From NCBI RefSeq assembly GCF_023284045.1, contig NZ_JAKIKQ010000003.1:434001-498000 (forward strand): a DNA stretch of 64,000 nt, given 5' to 3'. The translations under genes were made by a program, and so were the position numbers. Positions 46,848 through 56,165 of the stretch are shown in pieces; position 1 is the first letter of the stretch; every line of letters starts with the position of its first letter. The stretch is from Shewanella kaireitica. Its GTDB lineage: Bacteria > Pseudomonadota > Gammaproteobacteria > Enterobacterales > Shewanellaceae. Under the pieces are notes generated by a model that saw only the letters and a list, made by a program, of their open reading frames with translations, made no database searches and had not been told where the DNA came from.

Positions 46848-47573
46848 CTACTTAGACTGGTATTTCATCGCACGCTCTGTTTTTAAAAGCTCTTGCCCTT
46901 GGGTAATCGCCATCACCGCTTTTGATTTAAATTCACGCCGATACAGGGTCACCACAACAAAGACACTCGCAACAATCAGCAACAGTGGATGGAAAAACCA
47001 ACAGAGCGCCGCCATGGCAAAATAGTAACAACGCAGTCCGTAATTATAGGAGTGCGCAGCTTGATCTTGTACAACGGCCATCTGCTTAGCATAGCGACGT
47101 AAATTTTCATTTAGCCCGTCTTTGTCATACGGCGCAGCGCCAATCATCACATTGAGAAAACCATACTGACGCATTGACCAAGTAAACTGGAAAAAGGCCA
47201 TTACGAAGATGAAAGTTAATACACCCAGCTTAACCTGCACCAACGCATGATTTGGATCCGCGGCATACGGAATCGAAGCAATGACAGCTTCTAAGCGCTC
47301 AACTTGAGCAAACAGTGTTAACACACCAGCAAGCACTAGCATGGTTGTGCTTGCGAAAAAGGAGATGTTACGTTCAAGGTTCGCCAGCAATGCCGCTTCA
47401 CCGACCCTGATCTCTCGGCTAATCAGTTCGTACATCCAATGGATACGATGTTGATGCAAACAGCGAGCAATACAGTTAGTCGTTTTAGCCTTACTTTTAG
47501 CAAAACGAGCATAGCCAACCCAGCTAATAATAAAGCTCAAAATCGCTATCATATCTAGCACTGAAATAGTCAT
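46848..47573 (-). CDS. DUF599 inner-membrane protein
   Basis: A 241-residue inner-membrane protein of the DUF599 family with about four hydrophobic helices (near residues 5-25, 75-95, 110-130 and 185-225). The first-helix end with YARFAKSK and the conserved NLERNISFFASTTMLVLAG block are typical. GAGAG precedes the ATG. It converges on the UbiB-like gene and probably shares a transcript with the small YbaM-type gene that begins 210 bases upstream on the same strand. The function of DUF599 proteins is not known to me. Confidence 0.85.
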   Translation of the reverse strand: MTISVLDMIAILSFIISWVGYARFAKSKAKTTNCIARCLHQHRIHWMYELISREIRVGEAALLANLERNISFFASTTMLVLAGVLTLFAQVERLEAVIASIPYAADPNHALVQVKLGVLTFIFVMAFFQFTWSMRQYGFLNVMIGAAPYDKDGLNENLRRYAKQMAVVQDQAAHSYNYGLRCYYFAMAALCWFFHPLLLIVASVFVVVTLYRREFKSKAVMAITQGQELLKTERAMKYQSK

Positions 47574-47621
47574 AACACTCTCAAAGAAGTTGATTAATGC
47601 AGCATTTACATTAGCTACAAA

Positions 47622-47783
47622 CTAGGTTTTTAGTTTACTTTCGAGATCTGAACTAACGATTTTTAAAGCTGCCAATGCGACTTCTGGAGCGATATTATTG
47701 GACTCGAAAAGAAAAATAAGGTCCACTGCTAACTTTACCTCTGCAGGCGCAGCTGCCAATCCCGACTCATTACTATCACTCAC
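47622..47783 (-). CDS. ybaM: YbaM-like DUF2496 small protein
   Basis: A 53-residue protein encoded leftward from a GTG at 47783, too short for many gene finders. Its core, EVKLAVDLIFLFESNNI, then ALAALKIVSSDLESKL, aligns well by eye with E. coli YbaM (DUF2496; DVKLAVDLIVLLEENQI, then RALDIVKRDYEKKL). GGGG lies seven bases before the GTG, a good ribosome site; a TAG five codons upstream rules out a longer form. It is helical and acidic with no membrane segment. Its molecular role is unknown. It lies just upstream of the DUF599 gene. Confidence 0.85.
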   Translation of the reverse strand: MSDSNESGLAAAPAEVKLAVDLIFLFESNNIAPEVALAALKIVSSDLESKLKT

Positions 47784-48029
47784 ACATTTACCCCACTAAA
47801 TTCAATCAACAAATATCCCCACACTTTATAGCAGTCCTATTCTAACTGGCTTTAAATTAAAAAACAGGTTGAAAAAGAGGATAGAGTCGCAGGTACGTTT
47901 AGTTACTGCTCAGACAATTCAGGCGACTTAGGGTAAATCCATTTTTATTAAATAATTAACAACGAGCTCTATGGCAGTACCCGCACTAAGAGTGCTTTAA
48001 GGCTCTAAGCTAGCATAGTTTTTAAATAA

Positions 48030-50261
48030 CTAGTGCTTGGTTATTACTTCAAGCAATGCTGTCTTTTCGAGTGGTTTGTGGAAGAAATAGCCTTGAATAC
48101 TATCTACCTCTTTTTCACTGACAAAAGCCAGTTGAAGATGGCTTTCGACCCCTTCAACCGTAACATCTAAATTCAAAGCCCGACTTAATGCAACCACAGC
48201 AGAAACTAAAGCCGCCTGCTTTTTATCGTTAACATCTCTAATGAAGCTTTTGTCTATCTTAATAATATCTACAGGAAATTCACTTAAATAGGATAAAGAT
48301 GAATAACCCGTGCCAAAATCATCAATGGCAATTTTTATCCCAAGCTCACGTAATTGGCTTAAAGAGTTAATCAAATGCACTTGCTCTTTCATCAGCAACG
48401 ACTCTGTAATTTCTAAGGTTAGCTTATGAAAAGGGAACCCTTCTGGGAGAATTTTAGTTGCTGTTTCAGTTATTGAATTTATTAGGCAGTCTTGGAGGTC
48501 ATGGGACCAAAATTCAAATGTAGAGACATTAATAGATATACCAATATCCAGCCCAAGCGCTTCAAATTCAAGTAAGGTTTTCATCGCCTCAACGCGCACC
48601 CAACGCCCTAATTCAATAATTAAACCACTTGCTTCTGCTGCGGGAATAAACTCGTCAGGTCTGACTAATCGTCCATCATGTCGCCAACGAACGAGTGCTT
48701 CGACATGGCGGATTTTATGTTGTTTAGCACACACTATTGGCTGGTAATGCAATTCAAATGCATCATTTTCAATCGCCAACTTCAGCGCATTAGTTAACTT
48801 TGCCGTCCGCTCTGCATCCGATTGCATCTGATCATTGAAAAAGTGAAACTGGTTTCGACCTTGCTCTTTGGCGCAAAATAACGCTTGGTCAGCACAGTTC
48901 AACAGCTGCTCTAAGCTACATGCATCTTGAGGAAATCTGCTAATACCAGCGCTCAATCGAGTAAACACCCGTTGATGAGAATCTAGCAAATACTCTTGTG
49001 AAATGACTTGATTGAGCTGTTGAACTAACTTTGATAACACCTCTGGGCACACTTCATCAGGAATAATGAGCGCAAACTCATCCCCACCAAGTCGCCCTAA
49101 CACGTCGTTTTTTCCCATGCAGGCTTTAATTCTTTCAGCAACCTGAATAAGGACTTCATCTCCGAGCTTGTGGCCTAAGCTGTCATTGATCTGTTTGAAA
49201 TTATCCAAGTCCATCAGAATAAAGCTGAAGCAAGCATATGGATTCAGTTTTGACATATTGATCTGTTGTTCAATTTTCTCAAACAGATGTGGCCGATTGA
49301 CTAATTGGGTTAACGGATCAAACTTTGCTTGATAATGGATAGTTTCTGCAGCTGATTTCTTATCGGTAATATCTGAAAAAATCCATGCGTATGAATACTC
49401 AATGTCCTCAGACTCTTTAAATACCGTAACATTAACGTCGGCATAAAATGACTCATCATCAGCACGACGACCAATTAACTCTCCGTGCCAAGCATTACCA
49501 CTCCTTATTTGCTCAAATAGATGGGCTAATTCGATGGAGGATTGCTCAAAAACACAATGTGGTTCAAACGCAGCTAGATCGGTTTTAGCCGAGTGCATAA
49601 TATCAAAAAAAGAGGGGTTAGCATCAAGCACGGTGCCTTTGGCATCGGTGATTAACAACGCTAGCGGCATTTGATTAAAGATCCCCCCGCATAGGCGCTG
49701 GAATCTAGATGAGCGATCACGCTCAATAGCTAGGCTAGCTAAGAGTGCCGCTTCAGAGATCAATGCTAAGTCTTCAGCACGAGGGGCTTTAACTTCCTCA
49801 TAATACATCGCAAAACTACCCAAGACCTCGCCTTCACCACTCAAGATAGGTTCCGACCAACAAGATTTTAACCCAACAGAGAGCGGCAACTCGCGATAAG
49901 GAGCCCAATTCTCATGAGAGGCAATATCTTCAACAATGACCCTTTGTCCCAAAAATGCAGCGGCTCCACAAGAGCCCACTTTCGGACCTATCTCAATACC
50001 ATTGATAGCATTATTGTAACTATCCGAAATGCTCGGCGCTGCAGCTTTAAGCAAACGTTTTCCGTCAGAGCTAAGTAACAAAATAGAGCTTTTACTGCCG
50101 AAATTTTTCTCTTCGATAAGACGCACTATCGCATGTAAAACTGACTTTAACGAAGATTCGCCAAGCAACATAGTTAAGATGGTTGCATAGCGTTTTGCGC
50201 TAATGGCAGAGGTTTTTATAAGGCTTGGAAGATAATCATTTTTGGTACTATGAGCGCTCAT
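48030..50261 (-). CDS. GAF-PAS-GGDEF-EAL c-di-GMP signalling protein
   Basis: A 743-residue soluble protein with sensory and c-di-GMP domains. A GAF domain (about residues 30-180, VGSCGAAAFLGQRVIVEDI) is followed by PAS (about 190-310, MPLALLITDAKGTVLDANPS), GGDEF (about 320-480, with the intact motif LGRLGGDEFALI) and EAL (about 495-740, with EALVRWRH, TEITESLL-type segment LEITESLLM, DDFGTGYSS and KIDKSFI). The EAL residues needed for metal binding appear intact, so phosphodiesterase activity is likely. The I-site position reads GKND rather than RxxD, so product inhibition of the cyclase part may be absent. No membrane helix is seen. Which activity dominates cannot be said. Confidence 0.92.
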   Translation of the reverse strand: MSAHSTKNDYLPSLIKTSAISAKRYATILTMLLGESSLKSVLHAIVRLIEEKNFGSKSSILLLSSDGKRLLKAAAPSISDSYNNAINGIEIGPKVGSCGAAAFLGQRVIVEDIASHENWAPYRELPLSVGLKSCWSEPILSGEGEVLGSFAMYYEEVKAPRAEDLALISEAALLASLAIERDRSSRFQRLCGGIFNQMPLALLITDAKGTVLDANPSFFDIMHSAKTDLAAFEPHCVFEQSSIELAHLFEQIRSGNAWHGELIGRRADDESFYADVNVTVFKESEDIEYSYAWIFSDITDKKSAAETIHYQAKFDPLTQLVNRPHLFEKIEQQINMSKLNPYACFSFILMDLDNFKQINDSLGHKLGDEVLIQVAERIKACMGKNDVLGRLGGDEFALIIPDEVCPEVLSKLVQQLNQVISQEYLLDSHQRVFTRLSAGISRFPQDACSLEQLLNCADQALFCAKEQGRNQFHFFNDQMQSDAERTAKLTNALKLAIENDAFELHYQPIVCAKQHKIRHVEALVRWRHDGRLVRPDEFIPAAEASGLIIELGRWVRVEAMKTLLEFEALGLDIGISINVSTFEFWSHDLQDCLINSITETATKILPEGFPFHKLTLEITESLLMKEQVHLINSLSQLRELGIKIAIDDFGTGYSSLSYLSEFPVDIIKIDKSFIRDVNDKKQAALVSAVVALSRALNLDVTVEGVESHLQLAFVSEKEVDSIQGYFFHKPLEKTALLEVITKH

Positions 50262-50642
50262 TATTATTGTTATGCTCTACAGATCAATCAAAAATTACAA
50301 CCTATCTTACCTCTAAAATGTCATCTTACAATCTGAATTAGTCTCCATTTTATAAAATCAGACAATACTCTCGGTATATTGCATACAATGAAGTAAAGCA
50401 TCATTAAATTGCCAAATTTCAGAATAGATAACTAGTGTTTTTTTTATACAACAACTGAACCGTAAAGTTAAAAATATAGACTTATAATTAACTGTCAGGT
50501 GAATATAGCGAAATAGGAATCATTATTAGGTGTAGATACTCAGAAGTAACTGCAATAGTATCTTTAGCTTCCACATTACCAATTGCCTAGATATACTCGG
50601 CGGTATTACGCACTACCAACAAAATATTTAAGGTGACGCCCA
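50262..50642. other. Intergenic region between divergent genes
   Basis: This 381-base AT-rich stretch separates the leftward GGDEF-EAL gene and the rightward small zinc-binding-type gene. No ORF, repeat or RNA gene is seen; it should hold both promoters. Confidence 0.4.
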
Positions 50643-50870
50643 ATGGCAAAGATGGATTTCTCAGTAATTAATGACACCACAGCCAAATCTTTTATTGAAC
50701 AAAAAAACCTAATAAAGAGAGTTTTTAAAGGCAACACTGTCCTCTGCCCAATATGTAAACAAGCGTTAGAAATGAAGCTGCCTGTAAAAGATCAGCAAGA
50801 TACGCTTTCAGGGATCCGCTGCAAGAAAGGTTGTACTGATATCGAACTCGATATGGAATTAGTGCTATAA
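50643..50870 (+). CDS. Hypothetical small Cys-containing protein
   Basis: A 75-residue protein with CPIC (about residues 35-38) and CKKGC (about residues 60-64), a cysteine arrangement that could bind zinc. It has no signal peptide. AAGGTGA lies six bases before the ATG, an excellent ribosome site, so it is surely translated. No family is recognised. A strong shared hairpin follows. A different small zinc-ribbon protein lies at 30512-30763, but the two are not obviously related. Confidence 0.65.
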   Translation: MAKMDFSVINDTTAKSFIEQKNLIKRVFKGNTVLCPICKQALEMKLPVKDQQDTLSGIRCKKGCTDIELDMELVL

Positions 50871-50950
50871 GATTTGTGCTGTCGTTCTGATTAGTTACTA
50901 AAAGTTCACAGTATTTTTGTGAGCTTTAAGCAAACCTGCACGCTTTCTAT

Positions 50951-50982
50951 TTAACTTTCTATTTATGCAAATAGAAAGTTAA
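50951..50982. terminator. Bidirectional terminator hairpin
   Basis: A perfect 14-bp stem (TTAACTTTCTATTT/AAATAGAAAGTTAA, loop ATGC) lies between a rightward and a leftward gene. Both strands give an A/T-rich helix, so it probably ends both transcripts. The 5' arm is partly repeated just upstream (TTTCTATTTAA at 50944-50954). Confidence 0.7.
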
Positions 50983-50988
50983 AGCCAA

Positions 50989-51759
50989 TTAAAATTGGTA
51001 GGTTATCCCCAAGCCAAAGCCACTTGAAGCCATATCAAATATAAAGTTGTCGTCATCATAATCAACGTCTAAATACCTAAAGCTGTATTTTAGCGCCCAG
51101 TTCTCAGAGAGATCTTGGTTCATGGTTAAGTTCACTCCCCATGAAAAATCAGAGCCAATGCCGAAACCACCAACGTCGGCGCGACTAACAAGGTAAAAGC
51201 CCTCACTAAAGCTCCACTTATTTTTAATGCCGATCAGCGGATCATACCAATCATCGCCAAAACTTGGCTCTCTATTCAATTCAAAAAAACGAACCTCAAG
51301 TGTATTGCTGATATCGATAGCCCGCGCGCCTGCATAAGCATACCATTGATTGTTAGCTTTATTAGAGAAGCGGTAAGCCGCTACGATATCGAGCATCTTT
51401 TGTTTGGCAGTCAGTTCAGCTGAAGCAAAGTCTGTTTTGGTATCATATTTGAGTTTCATATAAACTAAGTCTAACCAAAATTGCCAGTCAGCTTTATTAG
51501 CCTGAAAGTTAAGCAGTGCAGCACCATCTAGGTTTTCAAAAATTTCGCTAAATGACATGTCCATATCAACAATAATTGGGATACCGTTTTCATCGATATA
51601 ACCCGTTTGACCTTGCTGATTAACAAGCCAAAGGTAGGGGGATATTTCAAACTCCCAAGTCGCAGCTTTTACACTTTGAGTGACTAATAACAAAGAGGCT
51701 AACAAGCATGATAATAACCCATTTAATATTTTCGATTTAGAGATGTAAGACTTAAACAT
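50989..51759 (-). CDS. Hypothetical outer-membrane beta-barrel protein
   Basis: A 256-residue outer-membrane protein. A signal peptide (about 32 residues, ending SVKAA) is followed by alternating strands that start WEFEISPYLWLV and end SSGFGLGITYQF, with a terminal aromatic residue. This resembles small 8-stranded barrels of unknown role found in proteobacteria. The mature region has acidic, Tyr- and Trp-rich loops. The gene shares a terminator with the convergent small gene. The family is not named with confidence. Confidence 0.72.
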   Translation of the reverse strand: MFKSYISKSKILNGLLSCLLASLLLVTQSVKAATWEFEISPYLWLVNQQGQTGYIDENGIPIIVDMDMSFSEIFENLDGAALLNFQANKADWQFWLDLVYMKLKYDTKTDFASAELTAKQKMLDIVAAYRFSNKANNQWYAYAGARAIDISNTLEVRFFELNREPSFGDDWYDPLIGIKNKWSFSEGFYLVSRADVGGFGIGSDFSWGVNLTMNQDLSENWALKYSFRYLDVDYDDDNFIFDMASSGFGLGITYQF

Positions 51760-52016
51760 AGGCGTTCCGTTTCCATTGATGCAGTAAGCAATGACAAGCC
51801 AATACCTATTTGACTATTCCCAATTAAATGCGGTCAAGCGAAGAACTTAAGGTTATGAATCGTCGCTATAATTAGCTAATAGTAAGCGTAGTAGAAATTC
51901 AATGGATTACCTAAAATAGATCAGATGATTTGCAGAAAATATTCAATGCCTTTGAGCTATTCACTGTATGAGCTTTTATAGGCAATCATGTTGTAGACAA
52001 AAGTAACTGCGACAAA

Positions 52017-52787
52017 TTAAGGAACGCCTTTGACTCTTCCGTTAACCGTTACCGCAGTTTTAATACTCAGCAGTAGCGAACTTGATACTGAAACCGTTAA
52101 TGTGACAAAAATAGCGACTAGAATAACAATTTGATACTTAATCGCGATCAACGGATCGACGCCACCTAGAATCTGTCCAGTCATCATGCCCGGTAGGGTC
52201 ACGAGTCCAGTCGTCGCCATTGAAGCCAATATCGGTGCAAAAGATTGCTGCATTGCAGATCTAATAAAAGGCAGCGCTGCTTGGTAGCTACTCGCACCAA
52301 GCGCAAGTGCTCCCTCATATTCAGGCTTCCTATCTTCAAAAGCGCCGAACAATCGCTGTAAAGCGACAATATTGCCGCTTAAACAGTTTCCCAACAACAT
52401 TCCTGCTGTCGGTATCAAGTATTGAGCACTATATAGAGGTTCTGGAGATAACAAATAAACAATCATCAGCCATAGTATCGGAAACAAGCCAATAGACAGG
52501 CCAGTAAGTACAGGAAAATAGAGTAATCGTCGTGATAGCTTTGCTTTACTCACAATCGCACTTGCGCCAATTAACAACATCAACACTAACCATAGAAAAT
52601 TGACCGACAGACTATTTAACTCAAATAAGTATTGCAGATAGACGCCAACTAAAATGAGTTGAACCAACATACGTATGACCGCATAAAGCATATCTTTATT
52701 CAAGCCGAGTTCGAAGTAGCGACTAATCGCAAACGGGATCAGCAATATAGTCATAAAGCCTGCTAACTGCCACCAGCTAATATCCAT
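52017..52787 (-). CDS. fetB: FetB-like ABC transporter permease (UPF0014)
   Basis: A 256-residue inner-membrane permease with about seven hydrophobic helices, matching FetB/YbbM (UPF0014), the membrane half of an iron-exporting ABC system that protects E. coli from oxidative stress. Signature blocks are LIPTAGMLLGNCLSGN, ALALGASSYQAALPFIR, and LVTLPGMMTGQILGG. The partner ATPase FetA normally sits beside it, but none is encoded on either side here, so the permease may use an ATPase made elsewhere. Identity as UPF0014 is firm; iron export is inferred from E. coli. Confidence 0.88.
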   Translation of the reverse strand: MDISWWQLAGFMTILLIPFAISRYFELGLNKDMLYAVIRMLVQLILVGVYLQYLFELNSLSVNFLWLVLMLLIGASAIVSKAKLSRRLLYFPVLTGLSIGLFPILWLMIVYLLSPEPLYSAQYLIPTAGMLLGNCLSGNIVALQRLFGAFEDRKPEYEGALALGASSYQAALPFIRSAMQQSFAPILASMATTGLVTLPGMMTGQILGGVDPLIAIKYQIVILVAIFVTLTVSVSSSLLLSIKTAVTVNGRVKGVP

Positions 52788-53111
52788 TGCAACTTTTCTC
52801 TAATGCTAATCTCGTTAACTAAGCAATATAATCGTAATTGTTGAAGAAATCTCGTTTATCAGCAGATATACCTTAATCACCAAAATCTACAGAACACCAC
52901 GGCGAGTAATACATTGGATATTAAAAGTTATAATAATAAACAAAGGGTTAACTTGAGAGTTAAAACACTAAAAAGGCAAATAGTCAGAATATTTAGTCGA
53001 GACTAGCTCAATATTTCAAATTTGGATTAAACAAAACTTGATCAATATCTAATGATTTCATTATACGCCTTGTTAGACTCTGACCACTTTTCGTTATTAG
53101 AAAACTTGAAT
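52788..53111. promoter_or_regulatory. Divergent promoter region of fetB and pepT with an inverted repeat
   Basis: A 324-base region between the leftward permease and rightward pepT. The inverted repeat TTAACT-TGAG-AGTTAA (52948-52963) may be an operator. It also holds the first in-frame codons of a longer pepT reading from 53052, rejected because peptidase T homology begins at 53112. No other gene is seen. Confidence 0.4.
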
Positions 53112-54344
53112 ATGAAGCAATATCTACGTGAACGTTTCCTCAAATATGTCGGATTTAATACACAGTCTGACGGTGAACATCACAGCGTCCCAAGTACCCA
53201 TAACCAGTTTGTATTTGCCCAATTCCTGCGTCAAGAGCTGGTCAGTTTAGGCTTTGATGAAGTACAACTCTCAGATAAGGGCTACTTAACAGCAACGGTT
53301 CCTGCAACGGTAGACAATGTTCCTTGTATTGGCTTCATCGCCCACTTAGATACAGCTCCAGATTACAGCGGCGATGAAGTGTCGCCACAAGTCATTGAAA
53401 ACTACAATGGCCAAGCAATAGCGTTAGGCTTAGAAGAAACCCTTTCACCAGCTCAATTTGAAAGCCTCAACCAATATGTTGGCCAAACGCTCATAACTAC
53501 CGATGGCACAACATTGCTCGGTGCAGACGATAAAGCTGGTATTGCAGAAATCATTACCGCTCTACACCACTTAATCACTCACCCAGAGATCCTTCACGGT
53601 AAAATTAGACTTTGCTTTACGCCTGATGAAGAGATTGGTCGCGGAGCAGACCACTTTGACGTCGAAAGCTTTGGCGCTAGCTGGGCGTATACTGTCGACG
53701 GTGGACAAGTTGGCGAGCTCGAATACGAGAACTTCAATGCCGCTACAGCAGTAATAACAGCAACAGGCAATAACTGCCATCCAGGCAGTGCGTTTGGCGT
53801 CATGATCAACGCTCAAACTATGGCAGCCCGCTTCCATGCAAAAATGCCATTAAAAGACACACCAGAATTTAGTGCTGACTATGATGGTTTTTTCCACCTT
53901 ATAGGCATGGAAGGCGTCACAGAAAAAGCCACACTCACCTATATTATTCGAGATTTTGATTTAACACTGTTTGAACAAAGAAAACGCTGGTTAGCCGATT
54001 TAGTGGCAAAATATAATAGTGAGCTAAAAATAGGTAAGCTATCTATTGCACTTGAAGATTCTTATCTCAACATGAAACAGCAAATCTTGCCACACCCACA
54101 TATTATCGATATTGCCAAACAAGCAATGCTTAACTTAGATATCACTCCTATCGTCAAGCCGATTAGAGGTGGTACTGACGGCGCACGTCTTTCCTATATG
54201 GGGCTCCCCTGTCCGAATATCTTCACCGGTGGCCACAATTTCCATGGAAAGCATGAATATGTTTGTCTCGAATCTATGGAAAAAGCAACGCTAACCATTA
54301 TAGAGATAGCAAGATTGACAGCAATAGAGCAGCTACAAGCTTAA
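53112..54344 (+). CDS. pepT: Peptidase T, tripeptide aminopeptidase
   Basis: A 410-residue M20B-family zinc tripeptidase that removes the N-terminal residue from tripeptides in the cytoplasm. ATG at 53112 gives MKQYLRERFLKYVGFNTQSD, aligning with known starts; an in-frame ATG 20 codons earlier is less likely. Metal-ligand and catalytic segments are present: GFIAHLDTAPD, LGADDKAGIAEI, TPDEEIGRGAD, YTVDGGQVGELEYENFNAA and, near the C-terminus, IRGGTDGARLS and GGHNFHGKHEYV. Length equals that of E. coli PepT (408). A strong terminator follows. PepT genes are often induced under low oxygen; no clear FNR site is seen here. Confidence 0.95.
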   Translation: MKQYLRERFLKYVGFNTQSDGEHHSVPSTHNQFVFAQFLRQELVSLGFDEVQLSDKGYLTATVPATVDNVPCIGFIAHLDTAPDYSGDEVSPQVIENYNGQAIALGLEETLSPAQFESLNQYVGQTLITTDGTTLLGADDKAGIAEIITALHHLITHPEILHGKIRLCFTPDEEIGRGADHFDVESFGASWAYTVDGGQVGELEYENFNAATAVITATGNNCHPGSAFGVMINAQTMAARFHAKMPLKDTPEFSADYDGFFHLIGMEGVTEKATLTYIIRDFDLTLFEQRKRWLADLVAKYNSELKIGKLSIALEDSYLNMKQQILPHPHIIDIAKQAMLNLDITPIVKPIRGGTDGARLSYMGLPCPNIFTGGHNFHGKHEYVCLESMEKATLTIIEIARLTAIEQLQA

Positions 54345-54377
54345 TATCTGCGATAAAGTCTCCTAAGCAAATAAGTT

Positions 54378-54405
54378 AATGCCGATTCTAAAATCGGCAT
54401 TTTTT
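54378..54405 (+). terminator. Rho-independent terminator of pepT
   Basis: AATGCCGATT pairs with AATCGGCATT, 10 bp with loop CTAA, and runs into TTTTT. It lies about 35 bases after the stop. Confidence 0.93.
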
Positions 54406-54523
54406 ATAAGTTGAGCCAAGGAAACTCCCGCTTTATCACTGTTGATTGATGGCAGAAAAGATGTAAATCGACTCTGTTTGCATCTACACTATTTACAACC
54501 TATTTAGATAAAGAAAGCCATTT

Positions 54524-55231
54524 ATGAATGCAGCTATTATCGGTGCTACGGGTTTAATTGGTCAGCACCTACTGCAAAAGCTAATAGACTCTACTGCCTA
54601 TAACAAAATTTATATGTTAGGCCGCCGCCAAGCTAGCTACCAGCCCTCTAGCACCACAGAGGTTATATTCATCGCCTGCCAATTAGACGAGCTCGCCACA
54701 CTCTCATTACCAGAAAATATAGATCAAGCATTTTGCTGTTTGGGTACCACAATCAAACAAGCTGGGAGTCAAGATGCATTCATTGCCGTAGATAAAACCG
54801 CCGTTGTCGACTTCGTGCAATTATGTCAGGCAAACAGTAGCTTTATTGTCACCGCACTTGGGGCGAATGCTCAATCAAACTCTTTCTATAATCGAGTCAA
54901 AGGCGAGACTGAAGCGACATTAGAGTCTAATTTATCTGACAATCTGCAGACTGAAAGCGCAGTCCATAAGCTGGTATTTTTCCAGCCAAGTCTACTTATT
55001 GGCGAACGTACTGAACGGCGTCCGCTCGAATCTTTCGGGCAAACAATTTTTAATCTAATTTCTCCGCTATTTATTGGACTACTGAAACGTTATCAACCAA
55101 TTGCGGCTGACAAGGTTGCCGCAGCAATGCTCAACCTCGCTCTCGGTTCACGCTCCAATGAGCCTAACCATCAGTCTATGAACACAATTGAGCCCAAAGT
55201 CATTAGGGTAAAAAATGAAGATATGCTGTGA
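54524..55231 (+). CDS. NAD(P)-binding oxidoreductase (SDR, HTATIP2-like)
   Basis: A 235-residue Rossmann-fold protein of the extended/atypical SDR group, similar in layout to bacterial relatives of HTATIP2. The nucleotide-binding motif is IIGATGLIGQHLL at residues 4-16. CCLGTTIKQAGS near residue 72 and FFQPSLLIGERTERRP near 150 are typical of these proteins. No catalytic Ser-Tyr-Lys arrangement is clear, so the enzyme activity is uncertain. AAAGAAAG precedes the ATG. The trmK gene follows in the same direction after 88 bases. Confidence 0.82.
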   Translation: MNAAIIGATGLIGQHLLQKLIDSTAYNKIYMLGRRQASYQPSSTTEVIFIACQLDELATLSLPENIDQAFCCLGTTIKQAGSQDAFIAVDKTAVVDFVQLCQANSSFIVTALGANAQSNSFYNRVKGETEATLESNLSDNLQTESAVHKLVFFQPSLLIGERTERRPLESFGQTIFNLISPLFIGLLKRYQPIAADKVAAAMLNLALGSRSNEPNHQSMNTIEPKVIRVKNEDML

Positions 55232-55319
55232 TTTGCCAAATTAAAGGCACATGGGGTTTATATCGTTAGAAGATAGATTAGAATGCCCTCCTCTTTTAAA
55301 TTGAACGTCACAACTGCAG

Positions 55320-56039
55320 ATGAAAATAAGCCAGCGCCTAAACTTAATTGAATCCATGGTAAACAACCGCTATGAGCATATATGGGATTGTTGCTGCGAT
55401 CATGGCTTGTTAGGTGCCAAGCTATTAGATAATGATCGAGCTTCAGTGGTTCATTTTGTTGATGTTGTACCTGATTTAATGCGAGAAGTGAGCAATAAAC
55501 TTGAGCGCTTTTACCCCGCTGCGGATGGGAAGGAACAGCGTTGGCAAGTACACTGCATAGATGTCGCGTTGTTACCATTGGTTAAAAGAACAAATAGCCA
55601 GCTGATCATCATTGCTGGAGTCGGCGGCGAACTGTTAATCAGCTTAGTCGACGCAATCATAGCTGCTCACCCACTGCAGCAACTTGAGTTTATCTTATGC
55701 CCTGTCCACCATATTTATGAAGTCCGTAAAGCGCTCAAAAACCTAGGACTTGGCTTAATTGATGAGCGTCTGCTAGAAGAAAACCGCCGCTTCTATGAGG
55801 TGCTGCATGTTTCGACTCACTCTAAAGTGCCAATATCATTGGTTGGTAGCCAGATGTGGGATTTAACCCGCACACTCGATCAGCGCTATTTGCAAAAAAC
55901 CTTATCTCACTACCTGCGTATTGAGTCTGGTCAATTGAGCAGGCGAATTAGCACGATAACCTCAGTAACTGATGTTTCAGCTGAAGATGTGTCGAATATC
56001 ATTAAGCAATATCAAGCACTGACACTCGACAAAAAGTAG
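55320..56039 (+). CDS. trmK: TrmK-family tRNA (adenine22-N1)-methyltransferase
   Basis: A 239-residue S-adenosylmethionine-dependent methyltransferase of the TrmK (COG2384) family, which methylates N1 of adenine-22 in some bacterial tRNAs. Signature parts are MKISQRLNLIESMV at the start, the SAM-binding CCDHGLLGAKLL (about residues 25-36), the motif IIAGVGGELL (about 98-107) and NRRFYEVLHV. Length fits the family. The tRNA target is inferred from Bacillus TrmK. The Nudix gene follows in the same direction. Confidence 0.85.
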   Translation: MKISQRLNLIESMVNNRYEHIWDCCCDHGLLGAKLLDNDRASVVHFVDVVPDLMREVSNKLERFYPAADGKEQRWQVHCIDVALLPLVKRTNSQLIIIAGVGGELLISLVDAIIAAHPLQQLEFILCPVHHIYEVRKALKNLGLGLIDERLLEENRRFYEVLHVSTHSKVPISLVGSQMWDLTRTLDQRYLQKTLSHYLRIESGQLSRRISTITSVTDVSAEDVSNIIKQYQALTLDKK

Positions 56040-56165
56040 TGTTTAGCTGCGCTCTAAAATGGCCTTAATTATTAGAGGCATTCAATAATCGTATCGCGTA
56101 CAATCGGCGGCCAGTTGCTTTTCCCCTTGATATAACGCTTGCAAAACATTAGGCCTATTAAAACT

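Noticed and set aside
55258..55578. 106-codon leftward ORF overlapping the trmK start
   Set aside because: It overlaps a recognised methyltransferase gene and shows no motif or ribosome site.
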